From Phalacrocorax aristotelis (lineage: Eukaryota; Chordata; Aves; Suliformes; Phalacrocoracidae): a stretch of 64,000 nucleotides of DNA. Position 1 is the first letter of the stretch, and every line of letters begins with the position of its first letter. The position numbers were made by a program, and so were the translations under genes. Positions 14,617 to 25,060 of the stretch are shown here, piece after piece. The notes under the pieces were generated by a model. It was not told the origin of the DNA. It searched no databases and was given only the letters and a program-made list of their open reading frames with translations. The stretch covers positions 27,107,179 through 27,171,178 of the forward strand of contig NC_134277.1 in the NCBI RefSeq assembly GCF_949628215.1. The letters are read 5' to 3'.

Positions 14617-17600
14617 AAAGTCATGCTAGTCTTGCTACTTTCTACTGGAGGCATTTTTATAAAGGGTTATTTTCTAACATCAGTAAAACTCAAGGTTTCT
14701 CATTGTTGAAAACTAGTGTGATGATGGAAAGCTTTTTCTTGGTTCGATAATGAGGTATATTTTTCACTTTTTACTCTGTTGACTCTTTAAATAGCTTTTT
14801 TTAGCATAATCTATCCTCTTTATCTTGCTTCCCACACACAGAGAAAAATATCCCATAGAGAACAGTGTTCACACACATTTATTAATCACTATGAGTTTTA
14901 TTACTGCATTTCATATGAAGCTTTAAACATTTTAATCATGCATTGTCCTCTTAGAAAAGATGATGTGCACTTTCTTACTGAGTAGTAAGCCACCAAGAAA
15001 GCTCACTGAGCAAAAACATTGTAATTCAGCTGGCAGTTATATGAAAGAACTTACCGTGTAGTTAAGATATTAAGGCCTTTAATGAGGATCCAGCAGGAGG
15101 AAAAATAAGGCTTAATATTACTGTACGCTCACCAGCTTGAAGTTCAGCCCCACCAAGTGAGACAATGTGATGTATTTTGAGTTCAAACTGCATTTAAAAC
15201 CCTTTACACAAAAGCAGTAAGGCACCTAACCAGCTGTGTCTGGAAGAGCATTCATTTTGTCCATATTCATCTGAAACAATGGTCAGTGCTGCCAGTACAA
15301 AGGGACCTCCATTAAAAGGGACTTCTTTGATTCCCATATAATAGATACAATGTTTTGCATTTCATAAATTAGTCTTTAACTTGCCTGAACTCTCTCTTTT
15401 TTACGAATAGTTCAGACACGAGCTGGGAATGCTCATTTCTCTGGCTTTCATTTGGAAATCATAGCCATAATCACATCAGTTGCTAATCCCTCAAACAGCA
15501 TGCTTTTATGCACCTTGTTTACATAGATTTTTTTAAGTATCATTGCTCTTCATTAGGCTTTATATACTATGATTAAGACCCCTTCTCCTTAGCAATTAAG
15601 TAATTTATCAGATGATAGACATTACTGACCACCACACACTGAAAAATTAGGCTCACTTCAACAGAAGCAAGTATCTGCAACGATTATCACCAGTGATAGT
15701 TACGCATAATAATAAAAAGCTTTCTAGAAAGATAATGAGGCAGATTTTGCTTTCAATAACACTAATGTAAATGCATAATAATTCTGGCACATCTGCAATG
15801 TGGTTCTTCCAGATTCATGTAGCTGTAGCTGGACTGCGTTTATCCAGTAGAACAGATTTTTTTGTCACTGCCTGGATCCAGAACTGCTGCCCTCAGCAGT
15901 ATAGCTGACTTCAAGCCTGGGGACACAATCTTTCACCCGTGAGCTGACACACAACTTCAGTGATTTTTTTTTTTTTTTAATGTGGCCTACTGTGTCTAAT
16001 AATATTTTTTTTAAATAAATGTTCCACATTTTCCATCTCCTCAGATGACAAGAATCAATAAAGGACCAGGGACGCATGTGGCAGTCAGAAATCTGACACC
16101 AGGGATACAAGCTGAATTCATCGCTATTTTGCTGCTGAAGTATGAAATTGTGAGAAAGCCTTTTATCAGGGCCAATCACTGTTAAAATAGATGCGGTGAA
16201 ATTTTGCTTGCCATCATTTAGATTGCCAATAAAAAAAATTACCTGTTTCCCCACGGATTTTTTTTCTTTTCTCTCTCTGATAGTTAGAATTCTACTGAAA
16301 TGTAAAGACAAAGCCACTCTACAACTTTTGAAATACTTTATAAAGCAATTCCCTGAGTGTTGCCACAAAGGATGAGGAATCAGCACAGATTTTCATTTTT
16401 ATAGTCTTTGATATAGTTCTTCATAAGATAACACTACGAAAAGAACTGGAATTACGGGTTGCAATGGAAAGTTAAAAAGCAGTGATGTTATTTGCAATGG
16501 AGTTCAGTCAAATCTGCTTGTTTCAGCAACCACTGTTCAGCAGCAGGTATGACTGTCCCATGCAAATCACTAGTCATGAGTTTCAGTGGCAGTTTGCCTA
16601 TGCAAGACAAGATGAACCCAACTGATTATAATCGCTGCTTCCCTCCTCTCCAGTAGAAATTGGCACTGTGACACACGATACCAGCTGCTGGACACTGGCT
16701 ACTGTAATAAAAGTTAATTTGCAGGATGGTATGGGCTGCATTAATTTTCAAAGTGGCAAAATGCTAACAGTTGACCCAACCTTGGGCCAGTGTTGTTTCA
16801 TCAGCAAACTAAAAAAGGGAGTAAGTCATGAGTCATATAAAATGCTGTAAATGATAGAGAAGTGTTTAGATTAGTCAAAGCCACAGGAATTTGCAGGGAT
16901 ATTAATGTCAGAACGTGAAGCAAAGCAGTACAGTGGCAGCTGAAATTCTTTGTAGATAAAAAAAGAGATTAAGGCATTTACCTGAAAAGAAGGTACAATT
17001 TATACAAAGTGGAATACCTTCACTAAAGGACTGAAACAAACTTCCATGGCCTCCCCTCTTCCTCTTCCCCCCCACCCCCGTCCTCTAATATTCTACAGGC
17101 TGCTCACTAGGAAACCCTGCAAGAATTACAGATGGTTTAGGTTAAATTCCTGTGTGATAACAGGTAGATAAGGGATTAAAACCCAAGCCTCTGATATTTC
17201 ACTGAGTACCCTAGCAGTAAGCCCTTTGACTTTGAATTATGTTTTTATGCAAGAAAAGAAAAAGCATGTGGAACAGCCACATTACAAAGGGCTGCAGTGG
17301 CCACTCCTGCGTCCTGGAACAAGAAAGCTCTCACTGAGCCCCTGAGTGGGCATGAGCAGATGATGATCAAACCCTTGGATCCCTTCCAGGACACTATCTG
17401 GGTATCACATTGTCCAGGTTATGTCATGATGTGTGACCAGGCACCCAATTCGGACACCAAAAAAATAAAGTGAGATGGAGCTGCTCTCAGATTTTGGGCT
17501 CCCTTTAAATCCTGGGTCCATTTTTGTATCCTGCCCCAAGATATTCCTATAAAGACCCAGAGAGGCAAGAAGCGATAGTCCATTTCTCAAATGTGTTACC

Positions 17601-18587
17601 AGAGATTACACCCCACAGTGATGCTGTTAAAAGATGACCGTCCTCTAAGGTAAAAAACTTTGACTTCCAAAAAGGGCTTGTGGTTTTTTTAAGCCATGGT
17701 CAGAAATCTGCAACAAATGCAGCTGGGGTGCCCCAAATGATAATGCTACGTTTAAAAAATATTCAGAGGGACACTCTGGGCTGCTGCTCCAAGCATCATG
17801 GCCAAAATTCACAGCCCAAGGGAAAGGACACATGCAGTGTGCAAAGGTAGTGTGGTGTGCCCTGCCTCCCCCAGGGAGGTTAGACTGGCTCTGTTTCCGT
17901 TTGAAGGCTGGTTATCAGAGAAAAGGTTTGGTATGGGACAAACACTCAAAAGTCTGTCACTAGTTACCTGCGATTTTCTGTCACAGACTGTGCTCATTCA
18001 TCTGCATGAAGTGATGATTAATTGAAATAAGAAGGCTTTTTGAGATCAAGAACCAGAAATGGAGTGGTGGAAAGACTATGGCAAGCACAGCCAACTGCTT
18101 TAATTGAAAATCCAGTAGTGAGAGAAAAATCAGTGAGAAAAACAAATCTTGACTAGTTTTCCCATCATGCTCCCTCTCCTAAATGGGGATAAAGCACACA
18201 CCTAAAATTTTCTAACTGAAAGCCAATGTCATTTCAAGCAAATAGCCCGCTACCCCCACAAAAGCTCTTCAGATAGCGGAACATCAAAAAGAAGACCCAG
18301 CAGCAGACAATCAGCTTAACTAAGCACCCCTTTGAGAGCAGCTTTTTAGGGAGAACCAGCTGAGCCATAAAAACTGCTGGGGATGAATGACATCAACGCA
18401 ATTTACTGGCTTTCTTCAAATAAAGACCACAGCATAAGGAAATGATTTAAGAGACAACTAAACTCTGCTAGAGTCATAATTAGTAAATAATAGGTTCCAT
18501 TACACGTATTGGTGCATACAACTCATTCAGGATCATTAACAGAAGCATACAACAGAACAAGCTCTCCCTTTTTTCCTCAAAAAACAT

Positions 18588-19581
18588 TTTATTAACATTA
18601 CTTATAAATTTGTATTTAGAAAATATTGTTGGTGAAATTAATGGAAATTCAGACATGGCTCAAATACAAAACATAAAAGAAGGTGCAATAATATCACCAT
18701 AGGCATAATCTACCATAAGAAATACAACAGTGCCTCAGAAGAGGAATTATGTGAGATTTGCAGAAGCTTCTGTTTTTCTGCTTTAACAGCCACTGGATAA
18801 ACACATATCAAGATCCTCAGCAGATGTAATCAGTGTAGCTCCATTAACACAAACAAACAAGAATATGCTGATTTATGCCATACGAGGACCTGAAGGGTAA
18901 CTTAGCAGAAATTTCAAATGTCATGAAAAAGTAATGGCTACACTTTCATTTTAATACTCAAGTAGCTTATTCATTGCCTTTGTCAGAGTGTTTATCAAAG
19001 TATCTCTGTTCCCAATTTTCTCTTGTGGGATGAGCCAGATTTAAGTTCATACTTCTTTTACTGTTATGAAGGCTTCTGAAAGGCTTGACTATAAACATAA
19101 CTGTAAAGGACAGTCTACTTAAATGATAGTACCAAAGTATGTAAAACAGCAGGGCAATAAACCTCTGAACACACTTTTGAAGGGTTCCTTTTCTTTGGCA
19201 AGCAGAAGATGCCAAAAAACCCCATGGTAGAGATCAGCTTTGTAGTCTCCTTAGTTATACTAAGAGATGATTGATTCCTCAAATCTTAATTGATTTGTTA
19301 ACAGCTGAAATATTCTCCCAAGGCAGTAGTAACATTCGCCCATAAAAACATGGAAATCTAAATACCTGGCTTTGCTTATTACTGCAAAGACAACAGAACA
19401 GAAGAACCAAACTTAGGTTTATTCTTCTTCTGTTAAATGCAGTTCTTTATAAAAAGTAAGTTGGAAATAAAAAGCAGTTCTGATAGAACTATGTCAGTGT
19501 ATAAAACTGTGGAAATCATCTTACAAAATAAGAAAGTGGAATCAAAAGAAGGTGTTTCAAGCATCCAAGTGCATATCAGAT
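18588..19581 (-). other. TFPI2: TFPI2 3' UTR and candidate polyadenylation signals
   Basis: On the minus strand two AATAAA hexamers follow the stop codon: at 19418-19423 (about 160 bases past the stop) and at 18588-18593 (about 990 bases past it). The nearer gives a short UTR, the farther a long one; transcript data are needed to say which is used. The interval is AT-rich with several ATTTA pentamers, which in cytokine-like mRNAs are associated with instability. Confidence 0.6.
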
Positions 19582-19682
19582 TTAAGACTTCGGCTTATAC
19601 GTCTGCGGTTTTTTAATCAGTTTTCTCATTACTTTTCTGCGGAATTCTTTCATTGGCTTGTTGATTTTTGGTTTCTGAGTCC
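19582..19682 (-). CDS. TFPI2: TFPI2 coding exon 5: basic C-terminal tail and stop
   Basis: The minus-strand acceptor TTAGCAG precedes 19682, and the frame runs to TAA at 19584-19582. It encodes about 32 residues with many Lys and Arg (for example KEFRRKVMRKLIKK), matching the basic tail that in mammalian TFPI2 helps bind heparan sulfate and matrix. The split glycine at residue 206 joins exon 4 to exon 5 in phase 1. Confidence 0.93.
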
Positions 19683-22600
19683 CTGCTAAGAAAACAGAGG
19701 AAGCAATTAGGGAAACTATGGCAAGACTGTTACTACTCTTTATTGTCTGGTTTGGTTTTTTTTTTCATGTTATACTGTTTAAGCAGTTGATCCAATAGTA
19801 GCAAACATATCAGAAACTGTAAAATGTGTTCCGGATACCCTATTCTCACAAACTAAGGTTTTCAGTGTGTCCACCTTTGGCACTGGAGTCCTACTTTGCT
19901 GCTCTTTTCCTGATTGAGCATCAAAGTCTTTTTTAGCTATCCTGCAGTGAAAGCAGAATGGAAGTAAGCACACTGCTCTATCTGAACAAAAAACAAACTC
20001 AACTATTACCACATTTCTCTGAACAACACTGGGGCAAAGTCCAAAATATAACCAGTGCTTGTGGGAAATTAAAAGGTAAAATGATTTGGTTTTCCACACA
20101 GAACTGCATTTCACACAGAAGCTGCAGAGTGGCCAAAGGCAGTCAGGGTTATCTCCAGGAATACTTACAAAGGCCCCAAGAAATGTGTGAATGCAGTTCA
20201 GAAAACAGGTACTGTGCAAGCTTGACTGGAAATCTTTTGTCTTTATGCTGTTTACCTCCATGCAGAGCCCCTGTGGCCAGTTCCCAATTCTTTTGCTGTC
20301 ACCCCAACACATTTATTTTCTTTTCCACTATAAACTTCTTTAATGAAATTAATCAGAAACCTTTTCAGATCAAAAGCTATAGATCAATTCAAACAGCAGT
20401 TGCATATTTGCACAGGGAAGGTCAACTGAATTCAGCCTGCAATTCCAAAAGGTAACAGGAAAGATGCTGAGGAGGGAATTACGGGAGCAGGAGAAAAGGA
20501 GTGGCTTAAGTTGCCTTAAAGCTTTGCTTAACGTTGCTGTACGCTCCCAAGCTATAGAAATGAATACGTATAGTGCAACATTAATTAGCACTAATTATGC
20601 CCTTAACTATGGGCTTCGATTGTACCAAGCCTTCCTGAATTGCAAAATCCACAAGTTAGCGAAAAAGCTGATAAACGATCCTTTATGTTTGGCTATCTGG
20701 TGCTCTAGGTACGAGACAGACAGCATTTCCTTACTTCTTTCTTCCACAAAAAGAGTGCGGAAGGGAGAACCCCCTGGTGGCTCTGGCTGGGTGTAGGCAG
20801 GGACAGAGCACAGAGGGGAGATGCCAAAGAGGCAGTTTCCTTCCTTCTCTCTCTTTGCATGCTTAGGCTGGAGCCTGTCCCTACGATTTCCCAGGTAGTA
20901 ATAGGTGCAAATTAGATAATCACAAGCACCTCACATTGACTTAGCATGCTATTAAAGACTCCTTTACAATACTAGAATGGCAGAGAGACACTCAGGCTTG
21001 TCATCCGTAGAAATATTACTGCCATGACTAACTGGTAGATTAGTTACTTTATTAGAAGTAAAAATTATAATTTTTACTTCTGAGGACTGTGCTCAGGCTG
21101 CAATCCTTGTCCCAGCCCTGCATTTCCAGACCAGAACTGAAGAATCATCTCCTAACTTAAGCCTTCTAACTGCACATGTTAAATATGGAAGTGCTTGGAC
21201 CTGTGCATATCTCAAGTTTAAAACAGAGCTACTTTTTGGCTTTTTTTTTCCCCCAGGGTCAAGTCAATGTACATGCTACATACAGCCTTACATTTTTTTC
21301 TCATTAGTATCAATTTTTAAAGTATTGTGCTGTGCCTGCTTCCTGAGTGCTGTGGGGATCAACACACGATTATGCTTTTCTCTCTCTCATTGATTTACAT
21401 ATCAAATGAATTAAAGTAGAGTATTAAAACTTGCAATAGGTGGTATGAACATCGGACTGCAGGTAAAAGCACAACTGTTTTGACTTAAAAGCACAGCCGG
21501 TAGCTGATTTGAATAAAACCATTAAGAAAAATCAGTTATCATTCCCAATCCTTCTACCCACGGCCACAAAAAGAGTTGACTCAGCACAACTGATGAGGCA
21601 GAAATCTTCAGTAATGGGAAGGGAAAATGGGAACAGGCAGCAGGGAATCAAGGGAGGATGGTAACTGCTGAAAATACAACGGAAAAAAGTATATTCATTT
21701 CACAATTTAGTTAATCCTACTTTAAAATACCTGGAAGAAAATGAGACCTTAATTAGTGTTCATGCTGGTACTGAACAGTTTGAAGACATTCCTTGTGGGC
21801 TCTAGTAAGCTAATTAGTCTCTTTGTGTGCCCTTCTCTACATTCCATGCAAAAATGGTGTGACCACCTCACACCATTTTGGTCTTGTCAGAAGAATTTAG
21901 TGTTGCGTCTCAATTTTCTCTGCCTTTGAAAACAGAGTCCAAAATGCAAAAAGTATACACTTGTCACAAGCCAAGGTGAGTATTTGGATTGCTTTATCTC
22001 CTTGTGACTGATAAAATACAAAAAAAAATTTACCTTTTCTGCAGACATTGTAGCAATCCGTTTCAGTAACGAAGTTATTGGAATTTCCACCACAGCCAGT
22101 ATATTTGAACTCCTTACATGATTTAGTCTTGCTGTCATAGTAATAGCGAGGTACAGAAGAAGAACACAATCCTTCATCCTTTGGGCTATAGCATAGCAAG
22201 GGACCAGCTTGAAAAAAAAGAAGGGGGGGGGGGGGGAAAGCGAGAGAAAGCAAAATTACATAAATGTAATCTCTACGCCTGGCTTAAAATTTACCCTGCA
22301 AAAAATGTTGTGGCTAAACAGCTCTTGTTCCCATTGAACTGATGTGGCTGTTACCGATGACTTCAGTGACTCCCATCTTATTCCTGAGAGTTATGAATTT
22401 GAGAAAGCAAGACAGTCACCGAAAATAGGATTACTATCCCACAAGTGAAATTCATCAGCTTTCCCTATTTGTGGTGCCAAACATATGACAGTTGAGATAT
22501 TTACATAGTCTGACCAGAAATCTTATTCCATATATATCAGAATATAACAATAATTGCAGTCAAACTACCTCTGTAGAAGAAAAAGGCACTACTTTGATTA

Positions 22601-24504
22601 TCCTTGCTATCAATTTGGCAGCAAATCCTGCCCGCTTGCAGCAAAAAGTACAAAACGCACCACTTTCCTCACAAGAATCATGTTTCATTTTGCCTTAACA
22701 AAATTTTACTTTTCTTGTCAGAGACCTTTTATCAATTTATTGGATGTGCAACAAAGAAATTAAAAATAATTCAGCATTCACCTAAGAAAACACTGACAAC
22801 CTGTCATCAGCCAAACATAACTGTCTCACCAAGCACTAATAACGCTTAGGCAGTGACAATTTTTATACATTCTGGTAGATGTTTCTTCTTCAAAGATCCT
22901 ATCTTGCACTGGATATTAAAGTGGTGTTTATGACAACACATAGCTATAGTCACCTGCTCGTAATTACCACCTCTCTTCTTTAAAGCTCGTACGGAGAGAC
23001 AGTGAAGAGTCATGTCAGGCAAAAAAAACTTTTATCAGTTGAGCTGGCAAGTGCTAAAAACCCAAGCCACCTAATACCATCTCTCAGGCCTAAATTTTAG
23101 AAAGGCACTTCTACTTTGTAATGGGATATCACTGCCCTGAACGTGACTGCCCCTACATCTCATACATCTGCCTCAACACAGATCTCCAACCTTAGTTTCC
23201 TCCCGATTACACATGTACAGCTCTCTAGAAGTCAAGAGATCGGTTGGGTGTAGCTGTGGGCATATTTAAGGTCACAACATTAAACTAACACAGCATTTTT
23301 GCTCTCTCAGTAACAGCTGAGACAATTGCCACATGAAAGTCTGCAGACAATACAAATATCTGCTTCACAGAAGTCTTAAAAAATACCACTGTATGGGTAT
23401 CCAGAGGAAAATATCAAAGAAAATATAATCTTTATATCTCTTTCAAACCATCTATTTTATTAAAAAATTGGAACAACCATTACTTTTCTCCGGCAGACAG
23501 TGGTCCACACAAGACTGCAAATCTCTGAAGTTGTTGCCATTTCCGTAACAGCCACCGTAGATGAACTCCTCACACTGCATCGAGCTCAAGTTAAAGGCAT
23601 ATCTTCTTAGGTAACTCCTGCAAGGTCCTCCATCAGCCTCCAGCCGGCACAATTTGGGCACTTCTGCAACAAATATAATTTCACTCTCTGAAAAATCAAC
23701 CCTTCGTGCTCTCCGTACTGAACAACCTGGTAGTGTAGACAAAACACTATTACTCTGGTCAAAGGCAAGTCACAGCTTGTCCCACTACCTGCATTCTTTA
23801 ATAAAGTGGGATAAGATTTACAGGAGGAATCTGATGCATTGACTAGTTATAATATTAAATTTCATTTAAAATATTAATAGTTAAACTCCACGTGTCACCC
23901 CTTAGACAAGTCACTGCTGTTTCTTTGTGTAAAATTGACATCTGTAAGACAGCTGCAACAGGCAGGAGGGACAGACACCGGGTAGTGTACAAAGCAAATC
24001 CCGCGAGCAGCACAGCCTCCCCGGAGCTCCCCTGGCCCCCTCCGGCCCCCTGCCACCCCGGGGGCACTCCGAGGAACCGGACCCCCTCGGGTCGGCCCCC
24101 GGGGCTGAGGAGGGCGGCGGGACCGGTGCCCGGACTCACTCTTGATGCTCCAGCAGTTCTTCTCGCAGTCGTCGAGGGTGAGGAAGTTGTTGGCGTTGCC
24201 GTGGCAGCCCCCGTAGGTGAACTCCTGGCAGCTCTGCGTGTACCTGTCGTAGTACCAGCGCGGCACCAGGGCGCGGCAGGGCCCGTCGTCGGGGGGCAGC
24301 AGGCAGGCGCGCTGCTTCTCTGCGGGAGACACCAGCGACCGCGGCTGAAGCCACCTCGGCGGCGGCCCCGGCCCCGGCCCCACGGAGCCGCCCGTGGGGT
24401 CCCGCCGAGCTCCCGCTCCTACCTGTGAGGGTGCGCGGGGCCAGGGCCGCGCAGGCCAGCGGCAGCAGCAGCGCGGGCAGCGGGAGGCGGCGGCCGGCGG
24501 CCAT
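19582..24504 (-). CDS. TFPI2: Tissue factor pathway inhibitor 2, whole coding span (5 exons)
   Basis: Secreted, extracellular-matrix-associated Kunitz-type inhibitor of plasmin, trypsin, factor VIIa-tissue factor and related serine proteases. Five coding exons (82, 180, 180, 174 and 101 bases, 717 in all) join in frame to give 238 residues; human TFPI2 has 235. Order: signal peptide (about 1-22), Kunitz 1 (C33-C83), Kunitz 2 (C93-C143), Kunitz 3 (C153-C203), and a basic tail (204-238) rich in Lys and Arg. Each Kunitz domain has all six cysteines. The P1 residues are R43, R103 and S163. Kunitz 3 has the CYSPKDEGLC motif typical of TFPI2 and not TFPI. All introns are GT-AG and phase 1. It is head-to-head with GNG11, as in other vertebrates. 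I see no break, so it is probably functional. Confidence 0.96.
21054..21081. repeat. Perfect 28-bp palindrome
   Basis: The half-site AGAAGTAAAAATTA is followed immediately by its exact reverse complement, without spacer. It lies inside TFPI2 intron 4 and could extrude as a cruciform or fold as a hairpin in the RNA; its role is unknown. Confidence 0.95.
21851..21879. repeat. Inverted repeat, 12-bp arms, 5-base loop
   Basis: AAAATGGTGTGA (21851-21862) and TCACACCATTTT (21868-21879) are exact reverse complements around CCACC. It lies in TFPI2 intron 4, about 155 bases past the exon 4 donor. Confidence 0.95.
22034..22207 (-). CDS. TFPI2: TFPI2 coding exon 4: Kunitz domain 3
   Basis: The minus-strand acceptor TTTTCAAG ends at 22208 and the donor GTAAAT begins at 22033. 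The 174-base exon encodes residues 149-205 plus split codons at each end. It has six Kunitz cysteines (C153 to C203), the YTGCGGN core, and Ser at P1 (GLCSSS), as in human TFPI2 Kunitz 3, so this domain is not expected to be a classical trypsin-like inhibitor. The human N-linked sequon beside P1 is not present here. Confidence 0.95.
22208..23483 (-). other. TFPI2 intron 3
   Basis: GT-AG intron of about 1.28 kb. Its acceptor tract is unusual on the minus strand: a run of 14 C (22223-22236), then TTC and a run of T before CAAG. No additional exon or mobile element was recognised. Confidence 0.88.
22223..22236. repeat. G14/C14 homopolymer in an acceptor tract
   Basis: Fourteen G on the plus strand give C14 in the TFPI2 pre-mRNA, about 16-29 bases before exon 4. 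Homopolymers this long mutate readily and are prone to sequencing error. Confidence 0.9.
23484..23663 (-). CDS. TFPI2: TFPI2 coding exon 3: Kunitz domain 2
   Basis: The acceptor TTGTTGCAG precedes 23663 and the donor GTAATG begins at 23483 on the minus strand. The 180-base exon encodes residues 89-147, with six cysteines from C93 to C143, the GGPC-R P1 region (R103) and the core FIYGGCYGNGNNF. An N-linked sequon NLSS (N112) matches a conserved site of human TFPI2. Unlike human Kunitz 2, the P1 residue is Arg and the cysteine spacing is canonical. Confidence 0.95.
23664..24139 (-). other. TFPI2 intron 2
   Basis: GT-AG intron of 476 bases, CpG-rich next to exon 2 and AT-rich next to exon 3. 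Nothing else was seen in it. Confidence 0.9.
24140..24319 (-). CDS. TFPI2: TFPI2 coding exon 2: Kunitz domain 1
   Basis: The acceptor TCTCCCGCAG precedes 24319 and the donor GTGAGT begins at 24139 on the minus strand. The 180-base exon encodes residues 29-87, with cysteines from C33 to C83. The motif GPCRAL (P1 Arg, R43) followed by WYYDRYTQSC matches the inhibitory first Kunitz domain of TFPI2, the domain responsible for plasmin and trypsin inhibition in mammals. Confidence 0.96.
24320..24422 (-). other. TFPI2 intron 1
   Basis: A very short (103-base), GC-rich GT-AG intron between the signal peptide exon and Kunitz 1. Confidence 0.9.
24423..24504 (-). CDS. TFPI2: TFPI2 coding exon 1: start and signal peptide
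   Basis: The minus-strand ATG at 24504-24502 sits in a good Kozak context (GACATGG). The exon encodes 27 residues beginning MAAGRRLPLP, with a basic n-region and a Leu/Ala-rich hydrophobic core (ALLLPLACAALA), then splits a glutamate codon at the donor GTAGGA. The start was chosen because it yields a typical signal peptide and lies just downstream of a TATA box. Confidence 0.92.
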
Positions 24505-24597
24505 GTCGAGGCGGCGGACGGGAGGACGGGAGGGCGGGCAAGCGGGTGGCAGCGGGGTCCCGGGAGCGAACGGCGCTGTCCGGCCCCACGGCAGCGC

Positions 24598-24603
24598 TTT
24601 ATA
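24598..24603 (-). promoter_or_regulatory. TFPI2 TATA box
   Basis: TATAAA on the minus strand (context GCATATAAAGC) lies about 95 bases upstream of the ATG. It predicts transcription starting near 24570 and a 5' UTR of about 65 bases. The start site is inferred. Confidence 0.75.
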
Positions 24604-25060
24604 TGCACCGAGACGGCTTCCCCGGGCCGCCTACATCCTTGCGCATGTGGTGGGAGGGGAAGGTCTGATTCAGCAGGGCAGCAGGTCCCCGCTGACCCGG
24701 CCGTCACCGGGGCGCGGCAGGCTGCGCGCCTGCGTGAGCCCGGGCGCCGGGGGGCGCGGGCCGACCCCCGCCCCGCCGCCTCGGGGGCCCCCCGGCCGGG
24801 GGGAGCAGCGGGGGACAGGTGGGGAGTCCCCGGCGGGGCCGCCGGGGTGCTGGCCGGGGCCCGTGGCTGTCACGTCCCGTTCCCGCTTTCCCCCACCCCA
24901 CCCTGCACTTTACGGGATGATGCTCCAAGAGCATTTCCTGTTAATCACGGCGAAAACTGGACGGGTCACTTAGCGAAAGTCCTCTCCCCCCTCGCCCCCG
25001 TGGCGGCCGCTCCCCGTTTGGAGGCTCCGGGCAGAGGGCGCTGAGAAGGGAGCCCCGGAG

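Larger units (their letters stand above)
12851..18587. other. Intergenic AT-rich DNA downstream of TFPI2
   Basis: No supported gene. It includes A-rich runs (13332-13358), an A/G homopurine run (14586-14616) and a poly-T run (about 15964-15979). A 173-codon minus-strand frame at 15865-16386 has no recognisable domain and is treated as chance. This is the region past the TFPI2 3' end. Confidence 0.55.
19683..22033 (-). other. TFPI2 intron 4
   Basis: GT-AG intron of about 2.35 kb between the Kunitz 3 exon and the tail exon. It contains a perfect 28-bp palindrome (21054-21081), a 12-bp-stem hairpin (21851-21879), and an exon-like open frame behind a good acceptor (19779-19941). No other gene was seen; the long frames on both strands between 19779 and 20455 overlap and match nothing recognised. 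Confidence 0.85.
23990..25060. promoter_or_regulatory. CpG island over the TFPI2 5' end
   Basis: A strongly CG-rich, CpG-dense stretch covers TFPI2 exons 1-2 and upstream, in contrast with AT-rich flanks. In mammals the TFPI2 promoter island is a well-known methylation target; methylation here cannot be read from sequence. Confidence 0.85.

Noticed and set aside
19779-20455. Overlapping 177-codon minus and 165-codon plus frames as a separate gene inside TFPI2
   Set aside because: They overlap on both strands and match nothing recognised. Only the acceptor at 19942 is kept as a possible alternative splice site.
24394-25044. Long plus-strand open frames (up to 216 codons) over the TFPI2 promoter
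   Set aside because: They are GC-rich shadows of the CpG island and of TFPI2 exons on the other strand; composition is Arg/Gly/Pro/Ala only.
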